DNA from: Hyphomonas beringensis
GTDB lineage: Bacteria > Pseudomonadota > Alphaproteobacteria > Caulobacterales > Hyphomonadaceae
DNA length: 64,000 nt
Assembly: GCF_000682755.1 (NCBI RefSeq)
Contig: NZ_AWFF01000035.1
Coordinates: 1 to 64,000 of the forward strand
Reading direction: 5' to 3'
Positions 19,475 through 28,015 of the stretch are shown here, in pieces. Position 1 is the stretch's first letter, and each line of letters opens with the position of its first letter. A program made the translations under genes and the position numbers. The notes under the pieces were generated by a model. It was given only the letters and a program-made list of their open reading frames with translations, had not been told where the DNA came from and ran no database searches.

Positions 19475-20422
19475 TCATTCCTCAGGCAGAGGCGCATCCC
19501 GGTCCCAGGTTGCCTTGACCATCGCGTTAATCTCTTCGCGTGTGTAGGGCCGCACATCTTCCTCAGGCCCCAATTCGCCTTCGGGCTCAGAGAACAGGCT
19601 CTTCATCACCTGGCCCCATACCTCGCTCGCATCCACCTGACGCCCCTCTTCGTCGCGTTCGGCATTGCGCTTCTGCATCTCAGGATAACTCTCATCATCC
19701 CAATAGGTGTCATAGCTCAGATATCGCCCCTCACGGTCATAAAACACGAAGACCCTTTCGGCTTTCTCCAGCGCATGATCCGGCAAGGCGGCAATTGGCG
19801 TACCGTTCGGCAGGTTACCCCTCGAATAAATATTTTTCAGGTTTGCACGGATGAAGTCTGCCTGAAAACATGTCCGGGCAACTTCTTCACGGGCATAGAT
19901 ACCGATCGTGTCATTAAAGTATGTCTTCGGAGCAATTTGCGCCCAGTTCGGGCTGTCGGCGTATCGGTCCCATCCGCTCAGAAGATCGTCCATATAGACC
20001 ACGGGCGCTTCCGGGGCGATGGCCATGATGGCCCGCGCCTGCCAGGTCTCTGGATGGAAGAAAGCCCAGGCCACCAGCCACTGGCAGATCATCAGGCTGG
20101 CGATGACAGTATTCGCTATCCCCAAAATGAGATCCCGCAGCCGCCATGATTTCTCCACCAGTGAGGTAAGCCCCATGGCCGCCACCAGACCCATGCCGGC
20201 AAAGCCCACCGCCGCCATCGTGTCCAGTACAGCATCAATCCGGCCTGGCCTGCCCAACAGAAAGAGCTGCATCGCCCCGCAGACCGGGACCCGGGTCAAG
20301 GCATCCATGTAGCCGATCTGGCTGATTATGAAAAAGCCGATCAAACAGGCAAAGACGGTCAGCCCCATCCCTGTGGAAAATGCGCGCCGCCCGCGCGGCC
20401 GATGCTTTCTGGTAGACCCCAT
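19475..20422 (-). CDS. Multi-pass membrane protein of unknown function
   Basis: A 315-residue protein I do not recognise. The start at 20422 (MGSTRKHRPR) has GAGGGAAG directly upstream; longer in-frame starts would run into the rplA terminator. There are about three or four hydrophobic segments between residues 18 and 125, then a soluble, acidic C-terminal half (about 130-315) with VYMDDLLSGWDRY and VFVFYDREGRYLSYDTYWDDE. It lies just downstream of the rplKA terminator on the same strand. Confidence 0.7.
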   Translation of the reverse strand: MGSTRKHRPRGRRAFSTGMGLTVFACLIGFFIISQIGYMDALTRVPVCGAMQLFLLGRPGRIDAVLDTMAAVGFAGMGLVAAMGLTSLVEKSWRLRDLILGIANTVIASLMICQWLVAWAFFHPETWQARAIMAIAPEAPVVYMDDLLSGWDRYADSPNWAQIAPKTYFNDTIGIYAREEVARTCFQADFIRANLKNIYSRGNLPNGTPIAALPDHALEKAERVFVFYDREGRYLSYDTYWDDESYPEMQKRNAERDEEGRQVDASEVWGQVMKSLFSEPEGELGPEEDVRPYTREEINAMVKATWDRDAPLPEE

Positions 20423-20474
20423 CTTCCCTCTAAAGCGGATTCCTGCTGCGCGCGCTACAGAGGAGAGCCCCCAA

Positions 20475-20508
20475 CGAAAAAGCCCGGCGCATCGCTGCAC
20501 CGGGCTTC
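20475..20508 (-). terminator. Intrinsic terminator after rplA
   Basis: Stem AAGCCCGG/CCGGGCTT (20480-20487 and 20500-20507) with a 12-base loop. On the minus strand it is followed by TTTT. It lies 28 bp beyond the rplA stop, so rplKA transcription probably ends here and does not continue into rplJ. Confidence 0.85.
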
Positions 20509-20535
20509 ATCTCTCCCTCGCTTTTCAGCGGGGCC

Positions 20536-21243
20536 TTATTGAGGGATCGTCTGGCTGACTTCAGCCGTGTCGATCACAACACCGGCGCCCATGGTGGACG
20601 ACAGGGCGATCTTGCGGATGAACTGGCCTTTAGCGCCCGACGGACGGGCTTTGGACAGGGCGTTGAGGAACGCATTCACGTTCTTCTCGATGTCGCCTTC
20701 AGAGAAGCTGGCCTTGCCAACGCCTGCGTGAACGATACCAGCTTTTTCGACGCGGAATTCGACAGAGCCGGATTTCGCATCTTTGACAGCCTGGGCAACG
20801 TTCGGCGTGACAGTGCCGACTTTCGGGTTCGGCATCAGGCCGCGCGGGCCCAGCACCTTACCTAGGCGGCCAACAACAGCCATCATGTCCGGAGACGCGA
20901 TAACGCGGTCGAAGTCCATGAAGCCGCCCTGGATTTTTTCCATCAGGTCTTCGGCGCCGACGATATCGGCTCCGGCTTCCTTGGCTTCGTCAGCCTTGGC
21001 GTCTTTTGCGAAGACAGCGACGCGAACGTCTTTACCGGTGCCTGACGGCAGGTTGACCACACCGCGGACCATCTGGTCAGCATATTTCGGGTCAACGCCG
21101 AGGTTCACGGCGATTTCGACGGTCTCGTCAAACTTGGCCTTGGCGTTTTCCTTCACCAGCTTCACAGCTTCGGTGATGGTGTAGGCCTTGTCCTTGTCGA
21201 CGCTTTCATTGATTGCGCGTGCGCGCTTGCCTGGTTTCGCCAT
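20536..21243 (-). CDS. rplA: 50S ribosomal protein L1
   Basis: L1-stalk protein of 235 residues. The start at 21243 gives the family N-terminus [10 protein letters not shown], 4 bp after the rplK stop. The conserved [12 protein letters not shown] near residue 80 and [15 protein letters not shown] near residue 140 are present. It is the last gene of a two-gene rplK-rplA unit; L1 represses this operon in E. coli, but no site is assigned here. Confidence 0.98.
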   Translation of the reverse strand: MAKPGKRARAINESVDKDKAYTITEAVKLVKENAKAKFDETVEIAVNLGVDPKYADQMVRGVVNLPSGTGKDVRVAVFAKDAKADEAKEAGADIVGAEDLMEKIQGGFMDFDRVIASPDMMAVVGRLGKVLGPRGLMPNPKVGTVTPNVAQAVKDAKSGSVEFRVEKAGIVHAGVGKASFSEGDIEKNVNAFLNALSKARPSGAKGQFIRKIALSSTMGAGVVIDTAEVSQTIPQ

Positions 21244-21247
21244 GATC

Positions 21248-21694
21248 CTACTCCACCACTTCGATGCCCATTGCGCGGGCAGAGCCGGCAATGATCTTGG
21301 ACGCTGCGTCGAGGTCGTTTGCGTTCAGGTCTTCCATTTTCATTTCCGCGATTTCGCGAACCTGAGCCATGGTGACCTTGCCGACGATGTCATAACCCGG
21401 CTTCTTGGCGCCGGAAGCAGGCTTCTTGCCGAGCTTCAGCTTGGCAGCCTTCTTCAGCAGCACAGTGGCCGGCGGAGACTTCACGACGAAGGTGAAGGAT
21501 TTGTCCTGATAGTAGGAAATCACGACTGGAACCGGCAGACCGGGCTCCATGCCCTGGGTCTTGGCGTTGAACGCCTTACAGAATTCCATGATGTTGATTC
21601 CGCGCTGACCGAGCGCCGGGCCGACAGGCGGCGACGGGTTGGCTTGGCCGGCAGGAATCTGGAGCTTGAGGTGCCCCAGCAGTTTCTTAGCCAT
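21248..21694 (-). CDS. rplK: 50S ribosomal protein L11
   Basis: GTPase-centre protein of 148 residues, beginning [20 protein letters not shown]. The conserved [25 protein letters not shown] segment and the C-terminal rRNA-binding part are intact. It is first in an rplK-rplA pair. nusG and secE, its usual upstream neighbours, are not here; the next gene upstream is a cold-shock gene. Confidence 0.98.
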   Translation of the reverse strand: MAKKLLGHLKLQIPAGQANPSPPVGPALGQRGINIMEFCKAFNAKTQGMEPGLPVPVVISYYQDKSFTFVVKSPPATVLLKKAAKLKLGKKPASGAKKPGYDIVGKVTMAQVREIAEMKMEDLNANDLDAASKIIAGSARAMGIEVVE

Positions 21695-21846
21695 ATTGTC
21701 CTCTCGAACGTTTCAGATGGGGCGGTGGTCTTTCGATCCGCCCGGTTACTTTGGAGGCCCGTGGTATAGCCGGGCTAACAGCCTCCCACGGAAGCGGGGC
21801 GTATGAAGCAGAATCCCCCACGGGTCAAGGGGATCCGGGCAGATAC

Positions 21847-21880
21847 AGAAAAGGCCGCCTCCTTGCGGAGACGGCCCTTC
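21847..21880 (-). terminator. Intrinsic terminator after the cold-shock gene
   Basis: Stem GGCCG-C-CTCC / GGAG-A-CGGCC around loop TTGC (21853-21876), followed on the minus strand by TTTT. It is 24 bp past the cold-shock stop and separates that gene from rplK. Confidence 0.8.
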
Positions 21881-21903
21881 CCTAACCTTGTAATCCCGAA
21901 GGA

Positions 21904-22113
21904 CTAGTCAGCCTGGATCGTGTCGACGGCGGTCTTGCCGTTACGCGGGTCCTTGGCGGTCGTGTAAGAGACCTTCTGACCTTCGGACAGCGCGTGCATG
22001 CCGGCGCGCTCAAGCGCCGTTGCGTGCACGAACACGTCGGTGCCGCCATCATTAGGGGCGATAAAGCCGAAGCCTTTTTGGTCGTTGTAGAATTTTACGG
22101 TGCCACTTGTCAT
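21904..22113 (-). CDS. Cold-shock domain protein (CspA family)
   Basis: A 69-residue single cold-shock domain that binds single-stranded RNA/DNA. The start at 22113 (MTSGTVKFYNDQKGFGFIAP) gives the exact domain start; AGGAGTG lies upstream. RNP1 (KGFGFI) and RNP2 (VFVHA) are both present. The 217 bp upstream to the next terminator is consistent with the long 5' leader typical of csp genes. Confidence 0.95.
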   Translation of the reverse strand: MTSGTVKFYNDQKGFGFIAPNDGGTDVFVHATALERAGMHALSEGQKVSYTTAKDPRNGKTAVDTIQAD

Positions 22114-22335
22114 GAAACACTCCTGTATAAAGATGCGGTCCTGCAACATGCGGGTCCGCGGGAATTCGAGTTTTGTATGGGAGTTTCTGAAATGAGCGGC
22201 AGAGTGAGACTCTGACAGTCTAGGCCTGATCGTCCGGCTAAAAGTCGAATTGCCTATGTAGAGGCACATTGTGTTCAAACAAGGGCAGAGCCGCTTTTAT
22301 ATTTCGCGGGCGGCAATCCCCTGCCCCCGGCAACA

Positions 22336-22370
22336 CGAAAAAGCCCGGCCGCATCCTGCGCGCCGGGCTC
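22336..22370 (-). terminator. Intrinsic terminator after the M48 lipoprotein gene
   Basis: Stem AGCCCGGC/GCCGGGCT (22342-22349 and 22362-22369) with TTTTT following on the minus strand. It is 27 bp past the stop of the M48 protease gene. Confidence 0.85.
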
Positions 22371-22396
22371 TTGTCTCTTCGCTGCGGCGGGTGCCG

Positions 22397-23248
22397 TTAC
22401 ATCAGAGCATAGCCCTTGGCGTTGATATAGGTGCGCAGCTGCTGCGCACGGCGGGCCGGGTCCGGGTGTGTGGACATGAATTCCGGCGGGCGCTGGCCCT
22501 TGGAATTGGCATCCATCAGCTCCCACAAACGCACGGACTGGGTCACGTCATAGCCGGCATTGTGCATGTAATCGACGCCCAGGCGATCCGCCTCCAGCTC
22601 ATGACGGCGGCTATAAGGCAGCACGACGCCAAACTGCATGGCCGCGCCACCAAGGGCGGCAATCTCGTTGCCATAGCGGCTCAACTGGTCAGATTGCGCG
22701 ATGGCGATCTGCCCGGCCATCAGGCCGACCTGGCTGGCGGTGGAGACAGACAGGCGCTCTGCTGCGTGACGGCCGACAACGTGGCCGGTCTCATGGCCCA
22801 GTACGGAGGAGAGCTGGTCGTCATTCTCGGTCAGTTCGGTGATGCCGCGATAGACGCCCACCCGGTTGCCCGGCATGACGAAGGCGTTGACATCATCAGT
22901 GTCGAACACGGCGACGTCCCAATTGGCATTCGGATCAATATGGCCCGCCTTCACGGCGCCATTGGAGGTGCGGCTCCACACATTGAGCACGCGGTTCTTC
23001 AGGCGGGAGTTGGAAACAGTCGGCGTCTGCGCCTTCATGTCGGTCCAGGCGGAGGCGGCCATGCTGGCGACTTCCGCATCGCCGAACAGGATCAGCTGGT
23101 TGGAGCCCGTCGCCGGATTGGTCGTGCAGCTGGAGATGAACGGAAACACCGTTCCGGCAGCCATGCCCGTAATCAGCGCCCGTCGGGACAAGCGTACCGT
23201 GGGCGCGCCTACGAGCGCCTCACCATCGAATTCGACCAGGTCTGCCAT
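22397..23248 (-). CDS. M48 family zinc metallopeptidase, Tat-type lipoprotein
   Basis: Envelope protease of 283 residues. The ATG at 23248 (MADLVEFDGE) has AAGGGAG upstream. An RR motif (LSRRALITG, 20-28) leads into a hydrophobic stretch and a lipobox ending in Cys41 (ISSC), so Tat export and lipidation are likely. Zinc motif HETGH is at 152-156 and the third ligand lies in HELEADRLG. The C-terminal STHPDPARRAQ segment is typical of the Oma1/LoiP/BepA-like M48 group, which handles misfolded outer-membrane proteins. It is last in the cluster that runs from the BON/OmpA gene. Confidence 0.9.
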   Translation of the reverse strand: MADLVEFDGEALVGAPTVRLSRRALITGMAAGTVFPFISSCTTNPATGSNQLILFGDAEVASMAASAWTDMKAQTPTVSNSRLKNRVLNVWSRTSNGAVKAGHIDPNANWDVAVFDTDDVNAFVMPGNRVGVYRGITELTENDDQLSSVLGHETGHVVGRHAAERLSVSTASQVGLMAGQIAIAQSDQLSRYGNEIAALGGAAMQFGVVLPYSRRHELEADRLGVDYMHNAGYDVTQSVRLWELMDANSKGQRPPEFMSTHPDPARRAQQLRTYINAKGYALM

Positions 23249-23410
23249 CTCAAATCTCCCTTGTGCCTCGAAGCGGGAACGTAACGCGCCCCCTTCAAAA
23301 AGCAATCGCACCAACGTTCGATCTGTTCCGAACGTGCCTGTTCCTGCATGAATTTTTCCTGAACGGCCACAGCCGCTCCGGCCCGCAAGCCAGCCGATGA
23401 AGCGCCGCGA

Positions 23411-25639
23411 TCAGGCGTCTTCCTCGGCCATGTCCCCGGCCAGGATGGCGGCCTGCTCGACCCAGCCTTCGCGCACGATGCGGCCGGAGAAGTTCAGCTC
23501 GCGGTCCACCCAGGCGATATTGTCCGGCGTCCAGGCGGCGATCTGCTCATAGTGCCAGATGCCCATGCCGTTCAGCAATTCCTGGATCTTCGGGCCGATG
23601 CCGCCAATCACGGTGAGGTCGTCGGCATGACCGGCCACCGGCTTGTCGAGCGCGTTGGGCGCGGTGCCGACCGGACCGTCATCCTCTCCCTCGTCTTCTT
23701 CAGAGTCGGACTCCTCTTCGGTCTCGGCATAGACATCCTCGTCTGGCGCCTCGCCTTCCTCATCAGTCTGGTCTTCGGCGTAGAGGTCTTCGCCCTCTTC
23801 CTCATCAGACTCATCGTCTTCGTCGTCTAGCGAATCGTCGCCATCTTCCTCATCGGCGTCTTCGTCATCATAGTCGGACTCGTCGTCTTCATCTTCGTCG
23901 AAGTCTTCGTCATCTTCGTCGAAATCTTCGTCCTCGTCCTCGTAATCATCCTCGTCTTCGTCGTCGTCGTCAGACTCGTCCTCATCCTCGTCGGACTCGT
24001 CATCCTCGTCGAAATCTTCATCGTCTTCGGAGTCGTCATAATCTTCGTCATAATCTTCGTCATCATCGGAGTCCTCGTCATAGGCCTCCTCATCATCCTG
24101 GTCGTCTTCGGCGTCGGTCTCTTCACCCTCAGCATCGGCGACCAGTTCGTCGTCTGACGCAGTGTCGTCATCCTCAGCGGCGTCCTCGTCTGTCTCGTCC
24201 TCATCATCGAGTTCGAGCGCAGCCAGAATGGCGCGGCTGGCCTCTTCGCTGGAGGCAACCGGAGGCGCTTCGTCTTCCGTCTCGTCGTCGGTCTCTTCTG
24301 CCGCGTCGGACGTCTCGTCCTCTACAGCGGTTTCGCCTTCGCCGGAGACCTCTTCTTCGGTGTCTGCGCCGACCGTCTCTTCAAAGACATCGGCGACAGT
24401 GACAGGCTCTTCGTCAGACGCGCCGACATCCTCTTCCGGCTCCGCCTCATCCGGCATGTTGTCTTCGAGATCCGCCTCTTCCAGGTCAGCGACTTCAGGC
24501 TCAGCCGCTTCCGGCTCGATCTCTTCGGCCTCAGCTTCTTCGGCGGGCAAATCTTCCTCGGCCTGAACTTCGTCTTCGGCGTGTATTTCGTCCTCGGCAG
24601 GCGTCACCTCTTCCAGCGCGCCAAAGGCCGGGGCAATTGCGACCGGCGGTTCTTCTTCTGCGACGGGCTCATCGGCCTGGAAGCCGAAATTCGGCCTCTC
24701 CTCCGGAATGGCCTCCGCCGGAAGGGTGTCAGCAGGCTCCTCCTCGGCAACAGCAGCAGCGGGCTCTTCCAGAGCCTCCCGCGCATCGCCCTCGAAATAG
24801 GCGAGCCGGCCTTCCAGGAAGCGGTTGCGCCAGCGCAGGCGGGCCAGTTCTTCCTCAACCTCGCCTTCGCGGGGCGTATGCGCCGGGGCAGCCGGGGCCG
24901 GCGCTTCAGCAGGCTGGGCGGCCGCTTCGGCCTTCGCGGCTTCCGTCGCCTCCAGCGCTAGTTTCGCTTCGCTCTCAGCCTTGATCAACTGGTCTTCCAG
25001 CGCTTCGACGCGCTGGCGCAGGAAGCCGACTTGCCATTCTTCCTTGGCCGTATCAGCGCCCGTTTCCGGCGCAGCGTCAGCGGCGAGGCCCACTTCGGTC
25101 GGGTCAGCCTCTGCGCCGGTGGCAACGGCCGCTTGCGGGGCGGTCTCTTGCGCGGCCGGGGCCGCCACAGCAACGCCCTGCTCAATCAGGTTTTCCAGAT
25201 GACGTACGCGGCTTTCCAGATGGCGATTACGCCAGACCAGCGCCGGGGCCGGATCAGACGCGACCGCTTCGCTGAGGGAACGCGGCGCAAATGACGCTGC
25301 AGCTTTCGGCGGCTCCGGGCGGTCTTTCAGGTCTTCTAGTTGTTTCTTGGCGCGTTCCAGCTCATTCGCCAGGCGGCTGATCTTCACTTCGCGCTCGGCC
25401 AGCTCTTCGCGGATATTGATGTCCCCGCCGCCAATCGGCTTGCCCCGCTGGGCGGCGTAGAGGCGTTCAATCTCGTCCTTGGCCTGCTCCAGCTCGGTCA
25501 TCGTGATGTCGCGCTCAACGGTCGCGCGGCGCATCTTGCCCACCAGCAGCATGCCGCGAATGGACCAGCCCAGAAGCAGACCGAACACGGCGACGCCTGC
25601 CAGCGCTGCCCAGATATGTGCCAAAAGCCACGCCATCAT
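23411..25639 (-). CDS. Membrane-anchored protein with giant acidic tract and C-terminal HhH domain
   Basis: A 742-residue protein. One N-terminal membrane helix (about 5-30) is followed by a coiled coil (35-105), two short repeats of the type WRNRHLESRVRHLEN / WRNRFLEGRLAYFEG (near 135 and 275), then about 350 residues dominated by Asp and Glu, and a folded C-terminus (671-742: DDLTVIGGIGPKIQELLNGM). That last domain is the helix-hairpin-helix type appended to alphaproteobacterial NuoE. The ATG overlaps the stop of the BON/OmpA gene (ATGA), so the two are translationally coupled. Function unknown; nucleic-acid or protein scaffolding at the membrane is speculation. Confidence 0.85.
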   Translation of the reverse strand: MMAWLLAHIWAALAGVAVFGLLLGWSIRGMLLVGKMRRATVERDITMTELEQAKDEIERLYAAQRGKPIGGGDINIREELAEREVKISRLANELERAKKQLEDLKDRPEPPKAAASFAPRSLSEAVASDPAPALVWRNRHLESRVRHLENLIEQGVAVAAPAAQETAPQAAVATGAEADPTEVGLAADAAPETGADTAKEEWQVGFLRQRVEALEDQLIKAESEAKLALEATEAAKAEAAAQPAEAPAPAAPAHTPREGEVEEELARLRWRNRFLEGRLAYFEGDAREALEEPAAAVAEEEPADTLPAEAIPEERPNFGFQADEPVAEEEPPVAIAPAFGALEEVTPAEDEIHAEDEVQAEEDLPAEEAEAEEIEPEAAEPEVADLEEADLEDNMPDEAEPEEDVGASDEEPVTVADVFEETVGADTEEEVSGEGETAVEDETSDAAEETDDETEDEAPPVASSEEASRAILAALELDDEDETDEDAAEDDDTASDDELVADAEGEETDAEDDQDDEEAYDEDSDDDEDYDEDYDDSEDDEDFDEDDESDEDEDESDDDDEDEDDYEDEDEDFDEDDEDFDEDEDDESDYDDEDADEEDGDDSLDDEDDESDEEEGEDLYAEDQTDEEGEAPDEDVYAETEEESDSEEDEGEDDGPVGTAPNALDKPVAGHADDLTVIGGIGPKIQELLNGMGIWHYEQIAAWTPDNIAWVDRELNFSGRIVREGWVEQAAILAGDMAEEDA
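23815..24130. repeat. Low-complexity GAY/GAR tract coding poly-Asp/Glu
   Basis: About 315 bases of near-uninterrupted GAC/GAT/GAA/GAG codons read on the minus strand, with short imperfect direct repeats (TCGTCTTCGTCATC-like on the plus strand). It encodes the densest part of the acidic linker. Such tracts can change length by slippage, but the reading frame is intact here. Confidence 0.8.
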
Positions 25640-27090
25640 TCGCTCCGTTCTCGAACCTTGAAACTGATCGGGCGATTCTTCGCCTGACCCTCCTCAGTGT
25701 CATTACTCTGCACTGGCTGGTCTGGACCATACCCGATTACAGTCAGCCTTGCAGCGTCAAATCCTGTGGAAACCATATATTCCTTCACAGCTTCAGCCCG
25801 ATCCATGCCCAAGCCTGTAACGCTGTCGCGGTCTCCTGTCGCAGGCCCCTGCCCGCCGATTTCGATGACCAGCCCCGGCGCGCAGAGCCCGGCCACTGTG
25901 GTCAGCTTGTCCAGCGTCTGCCCGCTCTCGCGCGGGATCTCTGCGCTGCCCGGCACGAAGGCCAGCGGATTGGCGTCCATCACGGCGTCAAAGGCCTGCT
26001 GGCAGGCCGCCACCGGGTCCGCCCTGAAATTGATGTCGCTGATCTCGTCGACGGGCACAGCCACGCTATCGGTGAAGAGTCTGACGGGATAAGGGCCATC
26101 CAGGCCAGAAAGGTCTTGTTGCAGGTATTGCAGCGTCGACGGCGCAGCATCGCCCTGAACGCTGAAGCCCGTCTCTTTGGGGTCAAACGCCATCTCGCCT
26201 CTGGTGAAGCGGCTGAACTGAGGCAAGCCTGCGCGCACGCCGACCATCCAGCCATCATGCGGCTCGCCGGCCACCTCCATCTCGTCGCGTACTTCGCCGC
26301 CATAGTATTGGCGGGCAATGCTGGCGATCTCTTCGCGTTCCGCCTCACTTGAAACCTTGCCGGACAGGGTCAGCACCCCCGGCTGAAGCTGCGCAGTCCA
26401 CAGGGCCGGGCCGCGGATCAGCGGCTCGCCATGGAAAGGCGCAACGACATTGGCGATCTCGGCCGTCAGGCGCGCGCGGATGGGGCCTTCCATCGACAGG
26501 CCGCTGAGACGCACGCGCGTGTCGCGCAGGCTCGCCTCGCCTGTGTCCAGCTGTCCCAGATCTTCCAGCACCATGCGGGCCATGCCCTGCCAGTTCGCGC
26601 CGGGCGCGCCAGCCGCCAGCTGCATCCGGTCTTCCACCGGAGCGCCCGCCGCCTGTGCGTTCGCCTGCTCGACCAGTTTCTGCTGCGTGCCCCGCGAGGG
26701 CACATAACCGGTCAGCACATAGCCGCCCTCCGGCGTCTTGATCGCGCGCCAGACATAGGGGGACACAGGCGGGGCCGCATCGACCGCGCTCTCGATGATC
26801 GTCACGCCGCCAAAGATGACGCCGCCCGAACCGCTGGAGGTCAGTACGGTTTCCGCCGCCGCCTGCACGGCATCGGCGGACGGGGCCTGTCCGTGCAGCA
26901 CAGCGTGCTGTCCGCGCATCTCCACGCTGGCCCAGTCAAAGCCGCCCGTCTCCAGCGCGGCACTCGCATTCTGCTGCAAGCGCGCTTGAAGGTTTACAGG
27001 CGTGTTTGGTGACTGGTACACGGCCCACCAGCTCGTCAATCCGAGCCCGATAAGCGCCACCAGTCCGAAAAGGTAGTCGAGCAGTCTCAT
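25636..27090 (-). CDS. Membrane-anchored BON-type / OmpA-family protein
   Basis: A 484-residue envelope protein. An N-terminal helix (about 4-26) anchors it; the middle resembles BON-like repeats (LHGQAPSADAVQAAAETVL near 68 and LTLSGKVSSEAEREEIASIA near 240), and the C-terminal OmpA/MotB-type peptidoglycan-binding domain covers about 365-484 (NPLAFVPGSAEIPRESG, then DRAEAVKEYMVSTGFDAARL). The arrangement recalls mycobacterial ArfA. It is the first gene of the cluster and is coupled by ATGA overlap to the acidic HhH protein, suggesting a joint envelope role. Confidence 0.85.
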   Translation of the reverse strand: MRLLDYLFGLVALIGLGLTSWWAVYQSPNTPVNLQARLQQNASAALETGGFDWASVEMRGQHAVLHGQAPSADAVQAAAETVLTSSGSGGVIFGGVTIIESAVDAAPPVSPYVWRAIKTPEGGYVLTGYVPSRGTQQKLVEQANAQAAGAPVEDRMQLAAGAPGANWQGMARMVLEDLGQLDTGEASLRDTRVRLSGLSMEGPIRARLTAEIANVVAPFHGEPLIRGPALWTAQLQPGVLTLSGKVSSEAEREEIASIARQYYGGEVRDEMEVAGEPHDGWMVGVRAGLPQFSRFTRGEMAFDPKETGFSVQGDAAPSTLQYLQQDLSGLDGPYPVRLFTDSVAVPVDEISDINFRADPVAACQQAFDAVMDANPLAFVPGSAEIPRESGQTLDKLTTVAGLCAPGLVIEIGGQGPATGDRDSVTGLGMDRAEAVKEYMVSTGFDAARLTVIGYGPDQPVQSNDTEEGQAKNRPISFKVRERSE

Positions 27091-27180
27091 AGAGGCCCCG
27101 CGACCTCCTCCATGTCTAATCCCCTGTGTTTGAGGGATGCCCTATTCAGCATTTTGCTGCAAGAGTCCCCCGCACACTCA

Positions 27181-27186
27181 TATAAT
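27181..27186 (+). promoter_or_regulatory. Candidate -10 box before the TrmH-type gene
   Basis: A perfect TATAAT 17 bases before the ATG at 27203. No good -35 lies at 17 bp (TTGCTG is 21 bp away). If used, the transcript would have a leader of about ten bases or less, in keeping with the lack of a Shine-Dalgarno. Confidence 0.4.
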
Positions 27187-27202
27187 GTCACACATATACA
27201 GC

Positions 27203-28015
27203 ATGACACGCCCAATCGAGACCATAAGCAGCGCATCCAATCCGCTCATCAAGTCTTTGAAAACCCTGGAAAGAAAAAAGGGCCGAAATGAGACCGGCCT
27301 CTTTCTGGCCGAGGGCGCACGCCTGATCGGGCAAGGCCTGGCCAATGGCTGGAAGCTGGACAGCCTGGTCGTCGCCGCGTCCATGGCAGATCGGCCGCAT
27401 CTGTCGGATCTTATACAGAAAGCGCAGGATCGCGGGGCCCGCGTCGTGCTCGCCGCCGACAAGCTGATGAGCCGCGTGACGCACAAGGATAACGCCCAGA
27501 GCGTGATCGCCGCCTTCGAACAAAAGCACCTGACGCTGGCAGATATGCCACAGGACGAGGCAGGCCTGTTCATCGCCCTGTATGAAGTGCGCGACCCCGG
27601 CAATCTGGGCACCATTCTGCGCACCGCTGACTGCGCCGGCATTTCCGGCGTCATTCTGGTTGAAACCTGCTGCGATCCCTACAGCTTTGAATCCGTGCGC
27701 GCGTCCATGGGATCGATCTTTGACATGCCCTTCGCGGCGGCCTCGTTCGAGGCCTTCAATGCCTGGCGCCAGGGCCTTGGCCTCTCCATGAGTGCGGCCA
27801 GCGTCAATGGCACCGCGCGCCACGACCATACCGATTTCAAGCAGGGCTCCGTCATTATAATGGGCAATGAGCAATCCGGCCTGACGCCAGAGGCCGAAGC
27901 GGCCTGTGACCAGCTCTGCCTCATTCCGATGCGCGGCGGCGCCGACAGCCTCAACCTGGCCCAGGCCACCGCCATCATGACCTATGAAGCCTGGCGACAA
28001 CGGGATTTCAAATGA
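27203..28015 (+). CDS. TrmH/SpoU family RNA 2'-O-methyltransferase
   Basis: A 270-residue SPOUT enzyme that should methylate ribose 2'-O in rRNA or tRNA. The N-terminal substrate-binding part has LFLAEGARLIGQG; the catalytic half carries the three SpoU motifs: RDPGNLGTILRTAD, then IIMGNEQSGL, then SLNLAQATAI. The start at 27203 (MTRPIETI) is chosen at the domain boundary; ATG at 27185 in the same frame is possible. It has no clear ribosome binding site and may be nearly leaderless. It overlaps the next gene by 4 bp. Confidence 0.9.
   Translation: MTRPIETISSASNPLIKSLKTLERKKGRNETGLFLAEGARLIGQGLANGWKLDSLVVAASMADRPHLSDLIQKAQDRGARVVLAADKLMSRVTHKDNAQSVIAAFEQKHLTLADMPQDEAGLFIALYEVRDPGNLGTILRTADCAGISGVILVETCCDPYSFESVRASMGSIFDMPFAAASFEAFNAWRQGLGLSMSAASVNGTARHDHTDFKQGSVIIMGNEQSGLTPEAEAACDQLCLIPMRGGADSLNLAQATAIMTYEAWRQRDFK

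Noticed and set aside
23815-24130. Repeated TCGTCTTCG-like units, as a possible CRISPR array or satellite
   Set aside because: The repeats are short, irregular and in frame as Asp/Glu codons. There are no spacers of uniform length and no cas genes.
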